From the NCBI GenBank assembly GCA_012295275.1, contig CM022670.1, positions 40,587,251 through 40,651,250 on the forward strand: 64,000 bases of DNA, in the 5' to 3' direction. The first letter of the stretch is position 1. The number at the start of each line of letters is the position of its first letter. Of this stretch, positions 12,701-25,516 are shown in pieces. The notes beneath the pieces were generated by a model. It ran no database searches, was not told the DNA's origin, and saw only the letters and a program-made list of their open reading frames with translations. This stretch comes from Chrysomallon squamiferum. Taxonomy: Eukaryota; Mollusca; Gastropoda; Neomphalida; Peltospiridae. A program made the translations under genes and the position numbers.

Positions 12701-14007
12701 ACTATAATTTCAGGGCTCGGCCTGGTGTGTTGGGCACCTTTGATTCGTTTGTTACTGAGTTTGCACATCCGATTGAAAAGGGTCAAAAGCATGATGCGAC
12801 AAAGCGAGAACTGGCAGAGGCTAGAAGAAGTAAGCAGATTACACCAGTATCTGTATCTGTCTTCTGTATCTTCTGTATCTATCTGTGATGTGTGTGTGTG
12901 ACTGTGTAGATATATCTGTATCAGTATAACAGTGTCTGTCTGTCTGTATGTGTGTATATGTGTATGGTGTATGCTTGTATGGATGTATGTATGTAGATAG
13001 ATAGATAGATATACATATAGATACATACATTCAGACAGACAGACATAGATGTATACATTGTTTGTTTGGGAAGTTTCTGCGGTTGATATAAATTTAGGAA
13101 TATAGTTTAACATGAAAAATATTCTCTGTTCCTGTAATCTGAGTCTTATAAATCATAATTTTTCATTTATTTTATTTCATAGATTTCAGTTAATTTGTAA
13201 TGTAATGTAATTTGCAGTAGTTAGCACTGTCACAAAGTGAACTTTGTATTTATAAAATCAGATGGTCTTTTTTTAAAGTTGCAAACATGTTAATTGTAAA
13301 TGCCCATCAAAGGTAGGAATGCTGTTTTTCTATTTAGTTATTTTGTCAATGTCGATTTATTAGCTGCATGTGCAAATTTGTCATTTTCATATTTTAGATT
13401 TACTGATAGAAACTGTTAAAATGACCACAAAATTTTCTTTACATTGTTTCTTCTTGATTTCCTTTAAAACAAGGTAGGTTTTTTTTCCTCTTTAATTTAT
13501 TTGTTATGTTTTTAGAAAAAGAGAAGTTTGCTTCTTTACGATCTAAACTGATGTTGCGAAGAACCAAGAAAATTATTTCTGATCAACTCCCAGAGAAAGG
13601 TAATTGTTCAGAGAAACCCATACAGACAAACACATTTATCCTCTAATTTTTTCATAAATTTTGTATGGTATAATTATTAGGATTTCACCTTAGGTAACAA
13701 ATTTATAGAGAATACTGATGTGTCAATAGTTTGATCAGAAAAATGACTTCACCATATTTCTTTGGAGATATCACTTTACAGAAGTGTTCCTGCCACACAC
13801 ATATCTATGTAATAAGAAATAAATTATATTAAAATATATATCATTTATCATTCAGTAATGGGCTAGCAAATACTAACCATTATACATGGGCATAATGATG
13901 TGATTTTCATTCTGTTTTGTAATTTCATTGCAGTTAATATAATAAATGTTGTTTGTTTTCTTCAAACTGTGTGAAAAGAAAATGTTAGAAGCAAATTATT
14001 AATGTGA

Positions 14008-14057
<50 letters not shown>

Positions 14058-17000
14058 AATGTGGTTGATGTGTCTTGTTTACTTTTAAAATAAAGAAGCT
14101 GTAACGTTGCTCATTTTAATTGGTCATTTTAATATTGCTCATCTGAAATGATCCAGTTTGATAAATCAAGTAAACCAAGTTATCATCACTCTGCATTGAC
14201 CTTTCAATGAGTCAAGAGTAATCGAATTATGAATTTGTGTTCATATTATGCATAATATAATCATACTGTTGTATGTCAGAAATGTTATTTTATTTGCAGA
14301 GGACAACATAGTGTTCTGCAAACTGTCTGCCCTGCAGGTCAGTGTATACAAAGCAATCCTGGCACATCCAGACATGAAAACTGTACTTCAGATGAACGAA
14401 CCTTGTAAGTGCGAGAGTGGAAAAGCAAGGAACCAGTGCTGTTACAAGGTGAGTGACAGGAGTATGATAGCCTACATAGTTTGTATTTTTAAAAAAAGAG
14501 AGTAAAGTAAAAGAAAGTGAGGAGTGGAGGGAGTTGTTGTGTATATGACAAAGTCAGATATTCATATTGTACTTTGGATAAATATTTGAGTGATTCTGTA
14601 ATGTGGATATCAAAAGTATGAGGTTAGGGATTTGAGTAAGAGGAAATTATGAAACATTTAGAAGAAACAATAATAACCATTATTTCAAACTTGGCTTCTG
14701 ATTTATGTCACTGTTAGTTATCATTATCAAGAAAGACTGCACCATCACAATAACAGTACTAACAATATTAAGTTATAATATTAAAAAATGTCAGAAGTTT
14801 TTCATTTTTTTTTTTCATTTGGTTACTGATATGATAATTAATTTAATTTAGAAAAATTAATAATATTTGAAATGATTGATAATATAAAAAAGGTTATTCT
14901 AGAGATTCAACCAAAACATTTGTGTGTTTACTTCAGAAAGGACGTGATGGCACCATGCCAGCAGCACTGAGTTTGTCTTTCATGCATCTGCTCTTGAAAG
15001 TAGCCAACCATGTCGCTCTGTTGATTCCCACCTCCAAAATGGCTGAGAACCAAGTGCTGCGATCAAGCGAAATATGCGAAATTGCTTTCAAAGACCATCC
15101 ACAGTTCGTAAACCTGACCCGAGAAGCGTCATTCAGGACTTTGTCAGATCCTAAATATTGTGGGAAAATGAAAGTTAGTGGGTTTTTCTTTGTCAAATCT
15201 TTTGATTAGAATCAGTAATTTTGATCAGAAAAACACTAAGTTGCTTTATAATCCCATTCGCTTCTTGGAAGAAAACACAGATATTCACTTAACCAAGTTG
15301 ATTGAGTTCTGTACTGAATTGATTTGTTGCCGTTTGAATTTAAAACAGTGCACATGTTCTTTGAGCTTAAGTCTCACTGTAAGTGGAATATTCACTTTTT
15401 CTTATGAGAAGTGTCTGTTAATTTTGTACAGTAACATTGTCATTCATTGAAATTTGCATGATGTTAATAAATTTTCAAAAATGATACAACTTTTCATATT
15501 TGTGAATCGTTATGGATAGGGTATTGGGTAGCTTTTTATTTCTGCAATTGCTGGTTAGTTTCATTTATCTTTTTGTGTGTTGACACATCCCCAACTTCAA
15601 TTTTAACAACAATTATGGAACTAAGCCATATAATGCGATGTAATTGGATCTTCACCTATATTTTTCTATATTTTATTTATCAAAATATTTGGATTTAAAA
15701 AAAAAAAAAAAAATGTTTTAGTCAAAATGTTATTATCTGCCATAATTTTAAAATATCCTTATCTTCGTTTTTTTCAGGTTCTACAAGGTCTGTTGTCTGT
15801 GTTTCAGAAATCACACAGCAAAGTTCTTATCTTTTCTTATTCCACTAGGGTAGGTGTTTGTCAAAGTTAGATAATCGCAATATATACTAATCTGAAAATT
15901 AAAAAAATTAAAAATAAAAAAATAATAATATCATTTTGTTAATGTTATCTTTTAAAATAAGAATTAAATCACACTGTGTACATTCATATATTTATTAGGC
16001 TTTGTAATTAGTATATGTTGTTTTTAACTATAGATTAATATAGAATATTTGTCATGTTTTTGCCTGTTTGGTTTACTTCAGTTGCTGGACATACTGGAAC
16101 AGTACATTATAGGTTCAGGTCATGAATACCGACGTATTGATGGTTCTGTTAACAATCGAAGGCGTCTTGACATTGTCCGCGAGTTCAACAAAGATCCTAA
16201 CATCTTCATCTGCCTCATATCTACAAAGTAATACCTTCTTTTTTCACTTTATTCATTGAAAGATAACATGGTCAAAAGGCTGATGTATTTTTGTGCTAAA
16301 GTGTCATTAACATTCATTCATTCATTCATACATTAAGATTTACTTTTTAGTCTTAAGCTTTTTGTAATGTTCAGTTATAGTTTCTTAACGTACAAACAAA
16401 TAAAGACATATTTATTGTAAGTGAATGATCGAACACTTGATTGGTGATAAAAACATTTTTTGGAAATAGTTTAATGAATTGATTATTGCTGTGTTCTTAA
16501 TTTTTTCGTTCTTCCTGTCAGTCGTTTTCACTGTAACCATCTAAATATCAGTCTTTTATTTATCTCATTATCTTTCTGTGTTTCTGTCTGTATATTTTAT
16601 TACTTTATTAATGATACTTTATTTTGTTTTATTATACTTTTTTATTTCTTTATTTTATTTTTTTCCATTTTTCACAGAGCTGGAGGTTTAGGACTTAATC
16701 TCACAGGAGCAAACAAAGTTGTAATATTTGACCCGAACTGGAATCCAAGCCATGATCTGCAGGCTCAAGATCGGTCAGTTATATTTGTGTGTATAATGTG
16801 CATCTGGTATGTGTAAATTAGCCATATAAAGACATTTTGGTTGATAGGATTGTACACAGAGCTGTTGACATCATTCTTGGGTTACACAGTCAATCCTTCT
16901 TGAAGACATATTTTTTAATTGTTTTACCTTTATGCCAAGATATTGTAAGCTGCTTTTTCTTCTGTGTTTCTGTTGCACATTTTCCTTGTTTTCTAGCTCT

Positions 17001-20000
17001 GTTTATATGATTTTGTGAGCTACATTGTTATTGGTTTGTAAAATTGTTGTTTTCAGGGCTTACAGAATTGGTCAGAGGAACAATGTACAGGTATTTCGAC
17101 TCATCTCTGTTGGGACAATAGAAGAAAATGTCTACCTGAGACAAGTTTATAAACAGGTGACTTCATCCTAGTGCTTTTGTTTATGTAGTTACTGTGTATA
17201 TATATCTGTGTGATATTGCTCAGTGGTTGTATGTATGTGTCTATGTGCTGTGTTTTGATGATTGATTGTTCTGTCAAAATGTGTGAATTTACATCAATAA
17301 TTAATTGTGCTGTATTTTGATTTCTATGTTTTTAACAAGAAGATGGGGTTTTTTGTTGTTGGTATTTTTTTATTTTTTATTTTTTTGTTTCTTTCTTGTT
17401 GAGTTTTACATGAATTTGATTGTAATGAAATATTAAACAGTATTGATTACAAACTTTGAAAAGAGAATATTTTTGAAATTTTTTCTTTTGTTTCAGCAAC
17501 TGGACAGTGTAGCCGTAGCAACAGAAGATGCAAAGAGATTGTTTCATGGAGTTCAGGGTGATAAGATGGAACTTGGAGAACTGTTTGGAATAAAGAACAT
17601 GTTTAAACTTCGTACTGGAGAATCTTGTCTCACTATGGATGTCCTACAGGTAATGAATGTCTTCACTACCAGACTGGACATCACTTCATAAAAGCAATAT
17701 TTGAAATAGATGATAACACAAGGATAAATATTCAAGTTTTAACATTATATATATATATATATATATACATATTTATATATTACTTTTAACTGCACATGTA
17801 CAAATGCTTAAAATTTTACAGTCACTTTAAATTCAGATCATTAAAACATATTCAAATTACTAATTCATTTTGCATTAACGCTTTGCTTCATGCAGAAAGT
17901 AAAAAAAAAAAGGAAAGAAGTTGACATATTGTTTGAAATTATAACCTTAGTCTAATATATATTATGCAGAAAAATTTACCATTTTCAGAAGTTTGGAATA
18001 TTTCACTTGTGTTAATTCTAGAGAAATGCCAATATTGAAGCAGAACTTGGTGGCTATGATGTGGCTAAGTATATTCCAGTGTCTGAAAAGATTGATAATG
18101 ATAGCAGTGAGGTAGAAAGTGATGTAGAATCCAGTGAAGAAGAATCTGTTACCAAGGAGATTTCACATTCCCCAACATTCTTTGATTCTGATGGTATGAT
18201 CCTTACTAAATTTTATTCAATTTTTAAAAAGGTAAATTATTAAATTAACTGTTAGTTAATTTATAAATTTCTGTAAAACAAAAGAAAGAAAAAAAGAAAT
18301 AATTTCTGTTACTAAGCTTTTTCTGTTTTTGACAAATGCATTTCAGCTGAAATTTCATTACACAAGTATTTCTTTTCATTTAAACAATAAAAAAAATTAA
18401 AAGATGGTTAAAGGCCTTTGTTCTTTTTAATTTTGTTTTATATGCTCTTATTATTATATTTATAATTGGGATTGTCGCTAAAACCTATCTATTTGTTAAG
18501 TATGTAACTCCTTTTGAAAATAAAATATAATTACTGTTACTTAATAAAGATAATGTTTCATTTAAAAAGAAAAACATTAACAAGTATATTTTAATAATTT
18601 ACTTACCCCTGAAGTACTTTAGAAAACATTGATTTGATTTTTTTTAATATATATATATTCAGATTCAGGTGTTGATGAACTTGATGGAAATGGACTGTCA
18701 AAGTCATCTGGACACGAGAAACCTTCACTGTTTTCTAAAATTAACTCACACAAAGCAAACTCAGCTGTAGGAATAAGTTGCAAGAACAGAAAGCAAAAAT
18801 ATTTATCAAAAGTGAAAAATCCAATTTCCCAGAAAAATGTAACCATCACGAAGAAGAAACTTGAGTATGAGACTGAAGACAGCGATTCAGTACCTGTGTT
18901 AGATCACTCACCACCTCAGTCATTCACTTCTGTTCATTCAGTGTTCGGTACTTTATATTATCATCATCATCATTATAATGTTTATTGTTGTCATTGTGAT
19001 GATCTTCGAATATTAATGTTTGAATATTATTTTTTTTTAATTTATTTTTGTCTCCTCCTTTTTGTTTAACATGATTTTTTCTATCATTTTTGTTTATCAT
19101 TTGAACACAATAAAGATTTAATGTAACATTTTCAAATTATTAGATGCTTTAAAAATATTAAATTTAATTCTGAGATTCATTTGGTGTTGATGTGCCAGCA
19201 TATTTTGCCTAAATACTTTTCCATTACATACATAATAACACTGAATCATTTTATTTTTATACATTAACGATTCAGTGTTTTTATATATGTAAACAGACAC
19301 TTATTTAGGCAGTGAAGATTTTTAAAGGTTGCTGTTTATCATGCAGGATTTGAAAAAGATATCCTATGTTTTTGTAGTATTAGTAAAAATTAGATCAAAA
19401 GTTTGTTTCACCTGCATTGTTGCCTGCATGTGTACATGCTTCTCTATTTAGTTGTATATTTACAATGTATTTCATAGAATTTTTTTTTTTTTTTTTAATT
19501 TTAAGAGATGTGTGGAGTTCTTCATGTTCATGACAATGATCAGATGGTTGGTTCAAGTCGTGCAGAGGAACACATGAGTCGTAAAGCCTTGCAGGAAGTT
19601 TACGAATTACACCAGAACTCTCAAGTTCCTGCAATGCAAGTGGACCCATATTCAGAGGTGTGTGGGTTTTATGTGTCCTGAAAATCTTGTTTAGAAATGT
19701 TTCTATGACGGCAAAAAAAATCGGCTAAATATATTTCATATACTTGAAAGCGATTTAATTCTTTATAATGTGCCATATACCAATCAGACTTTGGTAATTC
19801 TACATTAAAATATGTGGTGTAAAATTGTCTTATTTTGTATAAGTTTCTTGAGCATCTGTGACTGTTATACATCTCTGTAGGGTTTTCAAAGCACTTATAT
19901 ATGGATAAATTGGGCTGACTGTATACAGATTGTTTTGGCTATTTAAAATTATTACAGACCAGTGATGAAGATACTCGAAGGACTAAAATGTCTTCTAAGC

Positions 20001-22398
20001 GACAAAGCCGAAGGAAAAAGAAAGAACAAGACCACAATACAGCACAGGCAGTAGAACATGAGTCTACAAGAATACTTATAGGCCAGACACCTACTGCAAT
20101 TAGAAGGTGAATATTGGAACAAAAAGTTGATTTTAACATGTCTTAACTGAATTTTAAAGTAGGTTTTATATGCATGTCTATGTTATTATTTAACAATGCC
20201 TAAAAGAAACAGATTATCTTAAACAATTATAACTATATTGTTTCCATGATAAATGGGTTCCAAAGTTTTAATATTCAAAAGTCTTATTTTTATAGGTTTT
20301 GTTTTATATTACGTTCTGTGTTGAAATAACTGTATAGATATATAGCTTTGAACTTTCTCTTTAAAATATTCTCTAACACACAAAGCTTCAACAAAATTTT
20401 ATATATTTATTTGATTGATTGATTTTGAGTATCTTTAATTTAAACAGTCAAAATTACTGGGCAGGAAATAGACAGTTTAAACAGAAACAGGTGTAATACA
20501 GTTCAGACATTCTGTTAAATCATTTTACATTATTTCTAGACAACACTTCAAGAAACTTGTAGAGATAATGAAGTATGACTCCCCACTGGCCTTAGCTGAG
20601 TCAGTTTTGTCATCTGACACAAAGAAGAAACTTGAAATGTTGAATGCACTATACACTGAGCAGCATCCAGATTTAACACAAGTCATCAATAGAGTCACAA
20701 CTATAAAACATGAAACAGAATCATACACAGGAAAATGCAGAAAAACGGGTAATAAATACATTGTTGTCAGTTCAGTAATTGTAACACATAATACTCTCCA
20801 TTTAACACATAATACTCTCCATTTAGCACCAAAGTCCCAAATCATTTTAAGAATATTCAAAACTATAAACAAATCTTAGCTTGCATAAATTCTGTTGGCA
20901 AAAAAATATATTAGCTCAGCAAGCTGGTAGAGAATTCAGAATTCATTTCACATCACTTATACAACAGTATCCATGGAAAATACATTTCATGACTGGATAG
21001 CAAAGTTAATGATTAAGAACTGTCAAGTTTAGAATATAAAAAGTGTAAGTCAATAAGAAATGTTATTTGTGTTTAATAAAACATACTTAAATGTGTCGGT
21101 AATAAAATCTGTGTTGTCCAGTTACAGTAAGTTATACTTATTTCCAGATTTTTTTAAATTCAATTGTTTAATACAGAGTTTGTTTCTTTGTCTTATATGT
21201 TTGAGCATAGGTTAACATAAATCAAAACTGCATAAATGCCAGTTGTATTAACTGATTCATTTAAAATTTCTTCTGTTTTCATTAAAAAGTTTTTAAAAAA
21301 TAAAACACTAACAGGTGACCTTCTAATTATCTTCTAACATTTAATTATATATCCACAGGGCATCCGAACTCTCTGATCTCACAGAGTAAGAACGATAAAG
21401 CATCAAAGAAGAAAGCTGATTCCCAACTGACATTTGTGGATGTGTCGGACAACAAAATTCTAAAAGCTGATCTTTCAAAAGACTTAATTAATGATCAGGA
21501 TACCAAATCAGACATGGAAATTGGAATAGGAACTTCCTCTCACATTTTCAAAGCACTTCATGGAAAGAAAGAAACTAAAAGAAAACCATTCACCCAACTG
21601 AGATCAGCTCGAATTTTGAAAGAAAAGAAAGAAAGAGTAGTTAACACAAAAGATGAGAAAATTCAGAACTCCTCTCAAGAAGGAAAAATGAAAAATCAGA
21701 ACACAAGTGTAACAAGAAACAAAGTTCAAAATTTAATTGAAATAGAAAAGAAAGTCAGAAAAATAGGAGTAGCAGAAAAGAAAGACAAAAAATATAATTT
21801 AAAGGAAAAGATTGAATGTAATGATAGTGTAACTTGTAATGATCCCTCCAAAAACATTTCTGTTTCCGACAGTAATCCTTTTCATATAACTGACGCAGGA
21901 AGAGAGCTGAAGGCAACAGAAGATATGAATACAAGTGATCTTTTGGCTGACATTGGAAACTGCCAGCAGATGAACACATTTTCTAAATCAGAAACAAACA
22001 GTAATGTTACTAGTGATAAGACAGCTTTCTCCATCATAGACAACATATTCTTAAATTCTTCAAACATAAAAAAACCACCACCTTCTCCTTCTCCTAAGAA
22101 GAAAATTAATGAAGAGAAATTATCTGCAAATGACGAGAGTGGTTTTCTGTCTGATCTGTTAAATAACAGTACTCTTGCAGATGATAGTATTGATTGTTTT
22201 GGACTTAAAAGAAAGAGACACAAAACTTCAATGACGGATGTCAAGACAACAAAAGAAACTGATCTGCATGATGATGATGATGATGATGATGATTTTGACA
22301 ATTTATTTCAGTCTAAGAGTAAAAACTTGTTTGACAAATCACAAAGTAGACCAAAGGATCAGTCTCAGAAAATTCAAAGTGAAAGTTTGTTTTCATGA
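4930..22398 (+). CDS. ERCC6L2: ERCC6L2-like Snf2-family DNA helicase/translocase, 27 exons
   Basis: Exons: 4930-4990, 5786-6007, 6874-6949, 7279-7485, 8115-8338, 8829-8932, 9408-9536, 10267-10350, 10705-10829, 11275-11374, 11903-11962, 12363-12478, 12714-12829, 13516-13599, 14300-14448, 14937-15173, 15778-15849, 16082-16227, 16678-16773, 17057-17156, 17497-17649, 18022-18193, 18663-18947, 19506-19657, 19958-20106, 20540-20748, 21359-22398. All introns are GT-AG and phases match; the sum is 4668 nt (1555 residues plus stop), close to the long human isoform (about 1561). Domains in order: Tudor (about 20-75), Snf2 ATPase with GLGKT (335-339) and DEVH (458-461), LTGTILQNN (485-493), motif [12 protein letters not shown] (772-782), motif VI QAQDRAYRIGQ (799-809), and a HEBO-like region from about 1040. 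The family works in DNA double-strand-break end joining and transcription-associated repair in the nucleus. The lysine-rich acidic tail (last exon) is poorly conserved. First and third exons are the least certain. Confidence 0.93.
5786..6007 (+). other. Tudor-domain exon of ERCC6L2
   Basis: This exon encodes residues about 21-94. The pattern [15 protein letters not shown], then YKAVIKKL, then KFYASVKF, then EEIPITSLQ is the beta-barrel Tudor pattern found at the N-terminus of ERCC6L2 proteins. Tudor domains bind methylated lysine or arginine; the ligand here is unknown. Confidence 0.85.
9408..12829 (+). other. Snf2 ATPase lobe 1 exons of ERCC6L2
   Basis: Seven exons encode the N-terminal RecA-like lobe. 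Walker A is GDDMGLGKT, motif Ia lies in [14 protein letters not shown], Walker B is VIVDEVH and motif III is LTGTILQNN. No catalytic residue is missing. The box II sequence DEVH rather than DEAH is usual for this subfamily. Confidence 0.92.
9725..9770. repeat. (GT)n microsatellite
   Basis: About 22 uninterrupted GT units in an ERCC6L2 intron. Confidence 0.97.
12840..13050. repeat. Mixed tetranucleotide and TG-rich low-complexity tract
   Basis: Runs of CTGT, TATG, GTAT, GATA and CAGA units fill the start of an ERCC6L2 intron. The apparent minus-strand reading frames across it are repeat-encoded and not genes. Confidence 0.85.
14010..14053. repeat. (CA)n microsatellite
   Basis: About 21 CA units in an ERCC6L2 intron. 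Confidence 0.97.
14300..14448 (+). other. Cysteine cluster (SEC-C-like) inserted between the ERCC6L2 helicase lobes
   Basis: Residues 605-617 read [13 protein letters not shown]. The spacing CxC-x8-CC with an SG after the first pair is like the SEC-C zinc-binding motif. It sits between the two RecA lobes. I infer zinc binding; the motif itself is directly visible. Confidence 0.6.
15778..17156 (+). other. Helicase C-terminal lobe exons of ERCC6L2
   Basis: Four exons encode the second RecA lobe: [10 protein letters not shown], then [13 protein letters not shown], then the [14 protein letters not shown] motif V and the QAQDRAYRIGQ arginine-finger motif VI. All motifs expected of an active Snf2 translocase are present. 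Confidence 0.92.
19506..20748 (+). other. HEBO-like C-terminal region of ERCC6L2
   Basis: Three exons from residue about 1040 contain [46 protein letters not shown], then a helical segment [22 protein letters not shown]. This conserved C-terminal block distinguishes ERCC6L2 (Hebo) from ERCC6 and ERCC6L. Confidence 0.75.
22268..22296 (+). repeat. Asp-codon (GAT)n tract in the last ERCC6L2 exon
   Basis: An in-frame run of GAT codons gives an [14 protein letters not shown] acidic patch near the C-terminus. It is a coding microsatellite and probably varies in length between individuals. Confidence 0.9.
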
Positions 22399-22442
22399 CA
22401 TGAAGTTTAATGCAAATTCAAATATTTGATGAACAATTTTTT

Positions 22443-22473
22443 GAAATAAAAACAATATGTCTAATAAATATTT
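22443..22473 (+). terminator. Polyadenylation signals of ERCC6L2
   Basis: AATAAA occurs at about 22445 and again at about 22465, 45-70 nt after the stop codon. This is a short but typical 3' UTR. Confidence 0.6.
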
Positions 22474-22799
22474 TATTTTAAACCTAATAGAAGTTTTCTT
22501 TTTTTAATTTTATAAGTTGAGTCAGCCATAATATCTTAAAATCGAAATTTATTCACATCTACAAGTATTTAGGGCATTAACCATAAAATACCCACACCAT
22601 TTCAATTCTGTTTTATTAATACATGATATTAAAATATACATATTTGCGACATAGAAATATGGGCACTATCTGAACAGGCAAAGAACAAATTAGCAAATGC
22701 ACAAAGATGGAGAGAAGTATATTAAACAGCACATATCTAAACTAAAGAACAAAGATATTTATCGCTGGGTGCAACGGAATGGGCTTTAAACGCAGCGAG

Positions 22800-23040
22800 G
22801 TAGGTGATTATTTTCTCAAACTGAAATCAATAACTCTTGAACAAATATCACCTACTTCAAGTTCAGTCTGTTAATGTCTTACAGCATTTTTCAAAAATCT
22901 AATCGGTTTATTTTATTCAAAGAACGGCACACTAGAATTCGCTGGGGGTCAGTGATCTGCAAGTCCCAAGGTTACATTATTCATTTTAATTCTTAAGATT
23001 TATTGATTTCAGGCCACAATTGGAGAAAATTATCACCTAC
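22800..23040. mobile_element. Imperfect inverted-repeat (foldback/MITE-like) element
   Basis: The left arm starts at 22800 with GTAGGTGATTATTTTCTC and continues with TGAAATCAATAACTCTT. The right arm (about 22991-23040), read on the minus strand, is GTAGGTGATAATTTTCTC and then TGAAATCAATAAATCTT. The arms are about 45 bp with a short unmatched bulge, separated by about 145 bp. An additional inverted ATATCACCTAC lies at about 22846. There is no transposase frame and I could not find a target-site duplication. Confidence 0.5.
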
Positions 23041-23369
23041 CACACTCATTTCGAAAATTAGAATTGTAATTTAAAATATATATATATATATATTTTTTTT
23101 TTTATTTCCAACAATGAAAGTATATTAAGCTTTTGAAAGTCAAGGGTGGATTCAGAACGGAAGGCATCACTGGAATTAATGGCCTGCAATGTAACAGTAG
23201 CTGATTACAATTAATTAGAAGTGAGAAATCATTTTTATTTATTTATTTATAATTTGTTTTTATTAGTTATTAGTTATTATTTATTTATTTTTATGATTAT
23301 TATTATCTTTCATTTTGGAAACAAAATATTTAGCTATCTCTTTACATTTTGAAAAACGAGATATTTCAA

Positions 23370-23370
<1 letters not shown>

Positions 23371-23418
<48 letters not shown>
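23371..23418. repeat. (AAT)n microsatellite
   Basis: About 16 ATA units. Confidence 0.97.
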
Positions 23419-23543
23419 TATATATATGAAATATGGAAATGTCGGATATTAACTCTTGTTATTTTTTTCTAATGAACCCATCAGACATTTGTCCCAACGT
23501 AAAATTTGTCAGCCCAAAAGTTAATCGGTATGAACTATCACAC

Positions 23544-23579
<36 letters not shown>

Positions 23580-23923
23580 TGCCACCCGATCAAATAATAA
23601 ATAAAATAAAATAAAATGAATAAATAAATAAATAAAATAGTAAAAATAAAATAACTGCAATATAAAATAAATAATAAGTAAATACCGTTGATGCTAATAC
23701 ATATATACATAAGAATCAATCGTTAATATCTGTAAAACCATAAGATAAAAAGGCGGGTGTGAAGGGGAAAAGAAAGATAGTATGTTCCGCAAAATTTACG
23801 GGTTTTCATTTCACGACACTGGACCTTTTGTAGTATTTTGCCCCTCCTGCTCACCACCCGACAAAAAAACACCCAAAAAAGCCATTAATAAAAAAATAAA
23901 AAAATAAATAAATATACACAAAG

Positions 23924-23954
<31 letters not shown>

Positions 23955-25252
23955 TACAACAACAATACAGTTACAATACAAAAACAAAACAACAACATCG
24001 GCCTTCAGAATATAACTAAACTGTGTTTGTGTAAGCTGTATGTTTATTTGCTGCCCATGATACATTATTTTAAATGTTTATTTCATATAACTTTAAGAAA
24101 TGGATACGATAAATACAATTTAAAAAACAAAAAAATTAAAAAAATTGGATCAGTGCCTAAAACAACAAATAAATACCATCAAAAAACATGCAAAAAATAA
24201 AATATTTAAATACATTTTTAAACTTGCCTTTCCATCAAAGACTATCCTTTAAGTAGGAAAAAAAAAAAAAGGTTTACTAATGTATTCCCTCTTCTTAACT
24301 ATGTTTGATGCTCTGCAACATAAGTGGGATTCTGAAGTAAAACAACAACAACAAAACAAACTGAGTTTGAGAACTTTTTGTGTCCTATTATGTAAAAAGT
24401 TAGTCATCTTAAATTTCTTCATTTGATGACATTCGTAAATGTAGTGATAAATATCCAAGAGAAATAAAAGCTGTAGAAAGATATTCACAGTAAATTGATG
24501 GCTTTTAAATGGTGCTACTACTAATAATGCAGTTTATGTCAACTGTCATGGACATAGCGAGTAGTGTCGATGTCAGACTTAATACTTTTTGTTTTTTTAC
24601 TTTAAACGTCAAGTAATATATTTCTTATATAATACATTATCTTCTTACTCTTGATATGCAAGTCTGTAACTCTCACACACGCATACATAGGTGCATGCAT
24701 GCATATACGCACCTGTATCAGACATAAATAGTTATTTATATTGACAGATGTCATTTTTAATTCATTTTTTAAACTTTGTTTTATTTAATTATATTATTTT
24801 TATTTTTTTTTAACAATACTATTATTATGTCAGTTTCAGATGTACATTAACATTAAGATAATGATAACTAAAACTGAGATATACAGACCAGGATTACATT
24901 AATTTTACTGGGAATGCAACTTTAAAAAAAAAGATATATAGATTTTTTTTTCTTTTAATTTATTTAAATTATTTGTATTAACAAAGATGCTACAAACATA
25001 AATCTTTAGAGCAATTATATAATAGTACTAAATTTATTAAAATAATAATTAACATATTTATAAGTTATAAATTAAATTTAGAAAATTAAGATTATAAGTG
25101 TGTCTCTTTTTTTTTCTTCTTTCTGATATTATTAAATATTATTATTTGGTTTCAGTTTCAACTTCCTTGACATTTGACTGTTAACTGTTGGAGGATATTA
25201 TCTGTAACTATAAATGGACTGATGACTAACATTTGATATATTTGACTTACAG

Positions 25253-25305
25253 GAAAGAACGGTATACAAACATAGTTTAGTCTGTCCTGATAATGATACA
25301 AAACA
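25253..25305 (+). other. Candidate 5' UTR exon of RPTP copy A
   Basis: An acceptor (TTACAG) at 25252 and a donor (GTAAGT) at 25306 bound a 53-nt segment, and both sites are conserved in copy B (44395-44447). The next conserved acceptor is at 25409, so the first coding exon would begin at 25410 and include the ATG at 25517. This is inferred from conserved splice sites only. Confidence 0.45.
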
Positions 25306-25516
25306 GTAAGTTAGGTCAATTAGTTATTAAGTTTTAAGCAATGATTGTGTAGTTTTAAGTTGTAGCATTACTTACTCGTATTATTTGTCTTCTATTATTA
25401 TTACAACAGTCTGTAACGGATTTTTCTGGACAGTTTGAATAGATCATAGTTAAAGAATGGCCTGAAGATAAAAAGTAGTTTTGTTAAAGTTTTGAAAATA
25501 AATATCTAACAGCAAC

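Larger units (their letters stand above)
22474..24214. other. Gene-free spacer between ERCC6L2 and the phosphatase array
   Basis: No exon-like sequence is seen on either strand. The spacer holds an imperfect inverted-repeat element (22800-23040), an (AAT)n tract (23371-23418), a (CA)n tract (about 23541-23578), AAAT-type repeats (about 23596-23640) and another AAT tract (about 23927-23952). Frames on either strand here are short and repeat-driven. Confidence 0.7.

Noticed and set aside
12688-13113. Minus-strand 141-residue frame
   Set aside because: It crosses an ERCC6L2 exon on the opposite strand and a simple-repeat tract; composition is repeat-driven.
21755-22301. Minus-strand frames opposite the last ERCC6L2 exon
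   Set aside because: They are shadows of the real plus-strand exon, which is in phase with the rest of the gene.
22474-25252. Search for tRNA, rRNA or retrotransposon reverse transcriptase
   Set aside because: No cloverleaf-like A/B box arrangement, rRNA segment or reverse-transcriptase motif was recognised here or elsewhere in the window.
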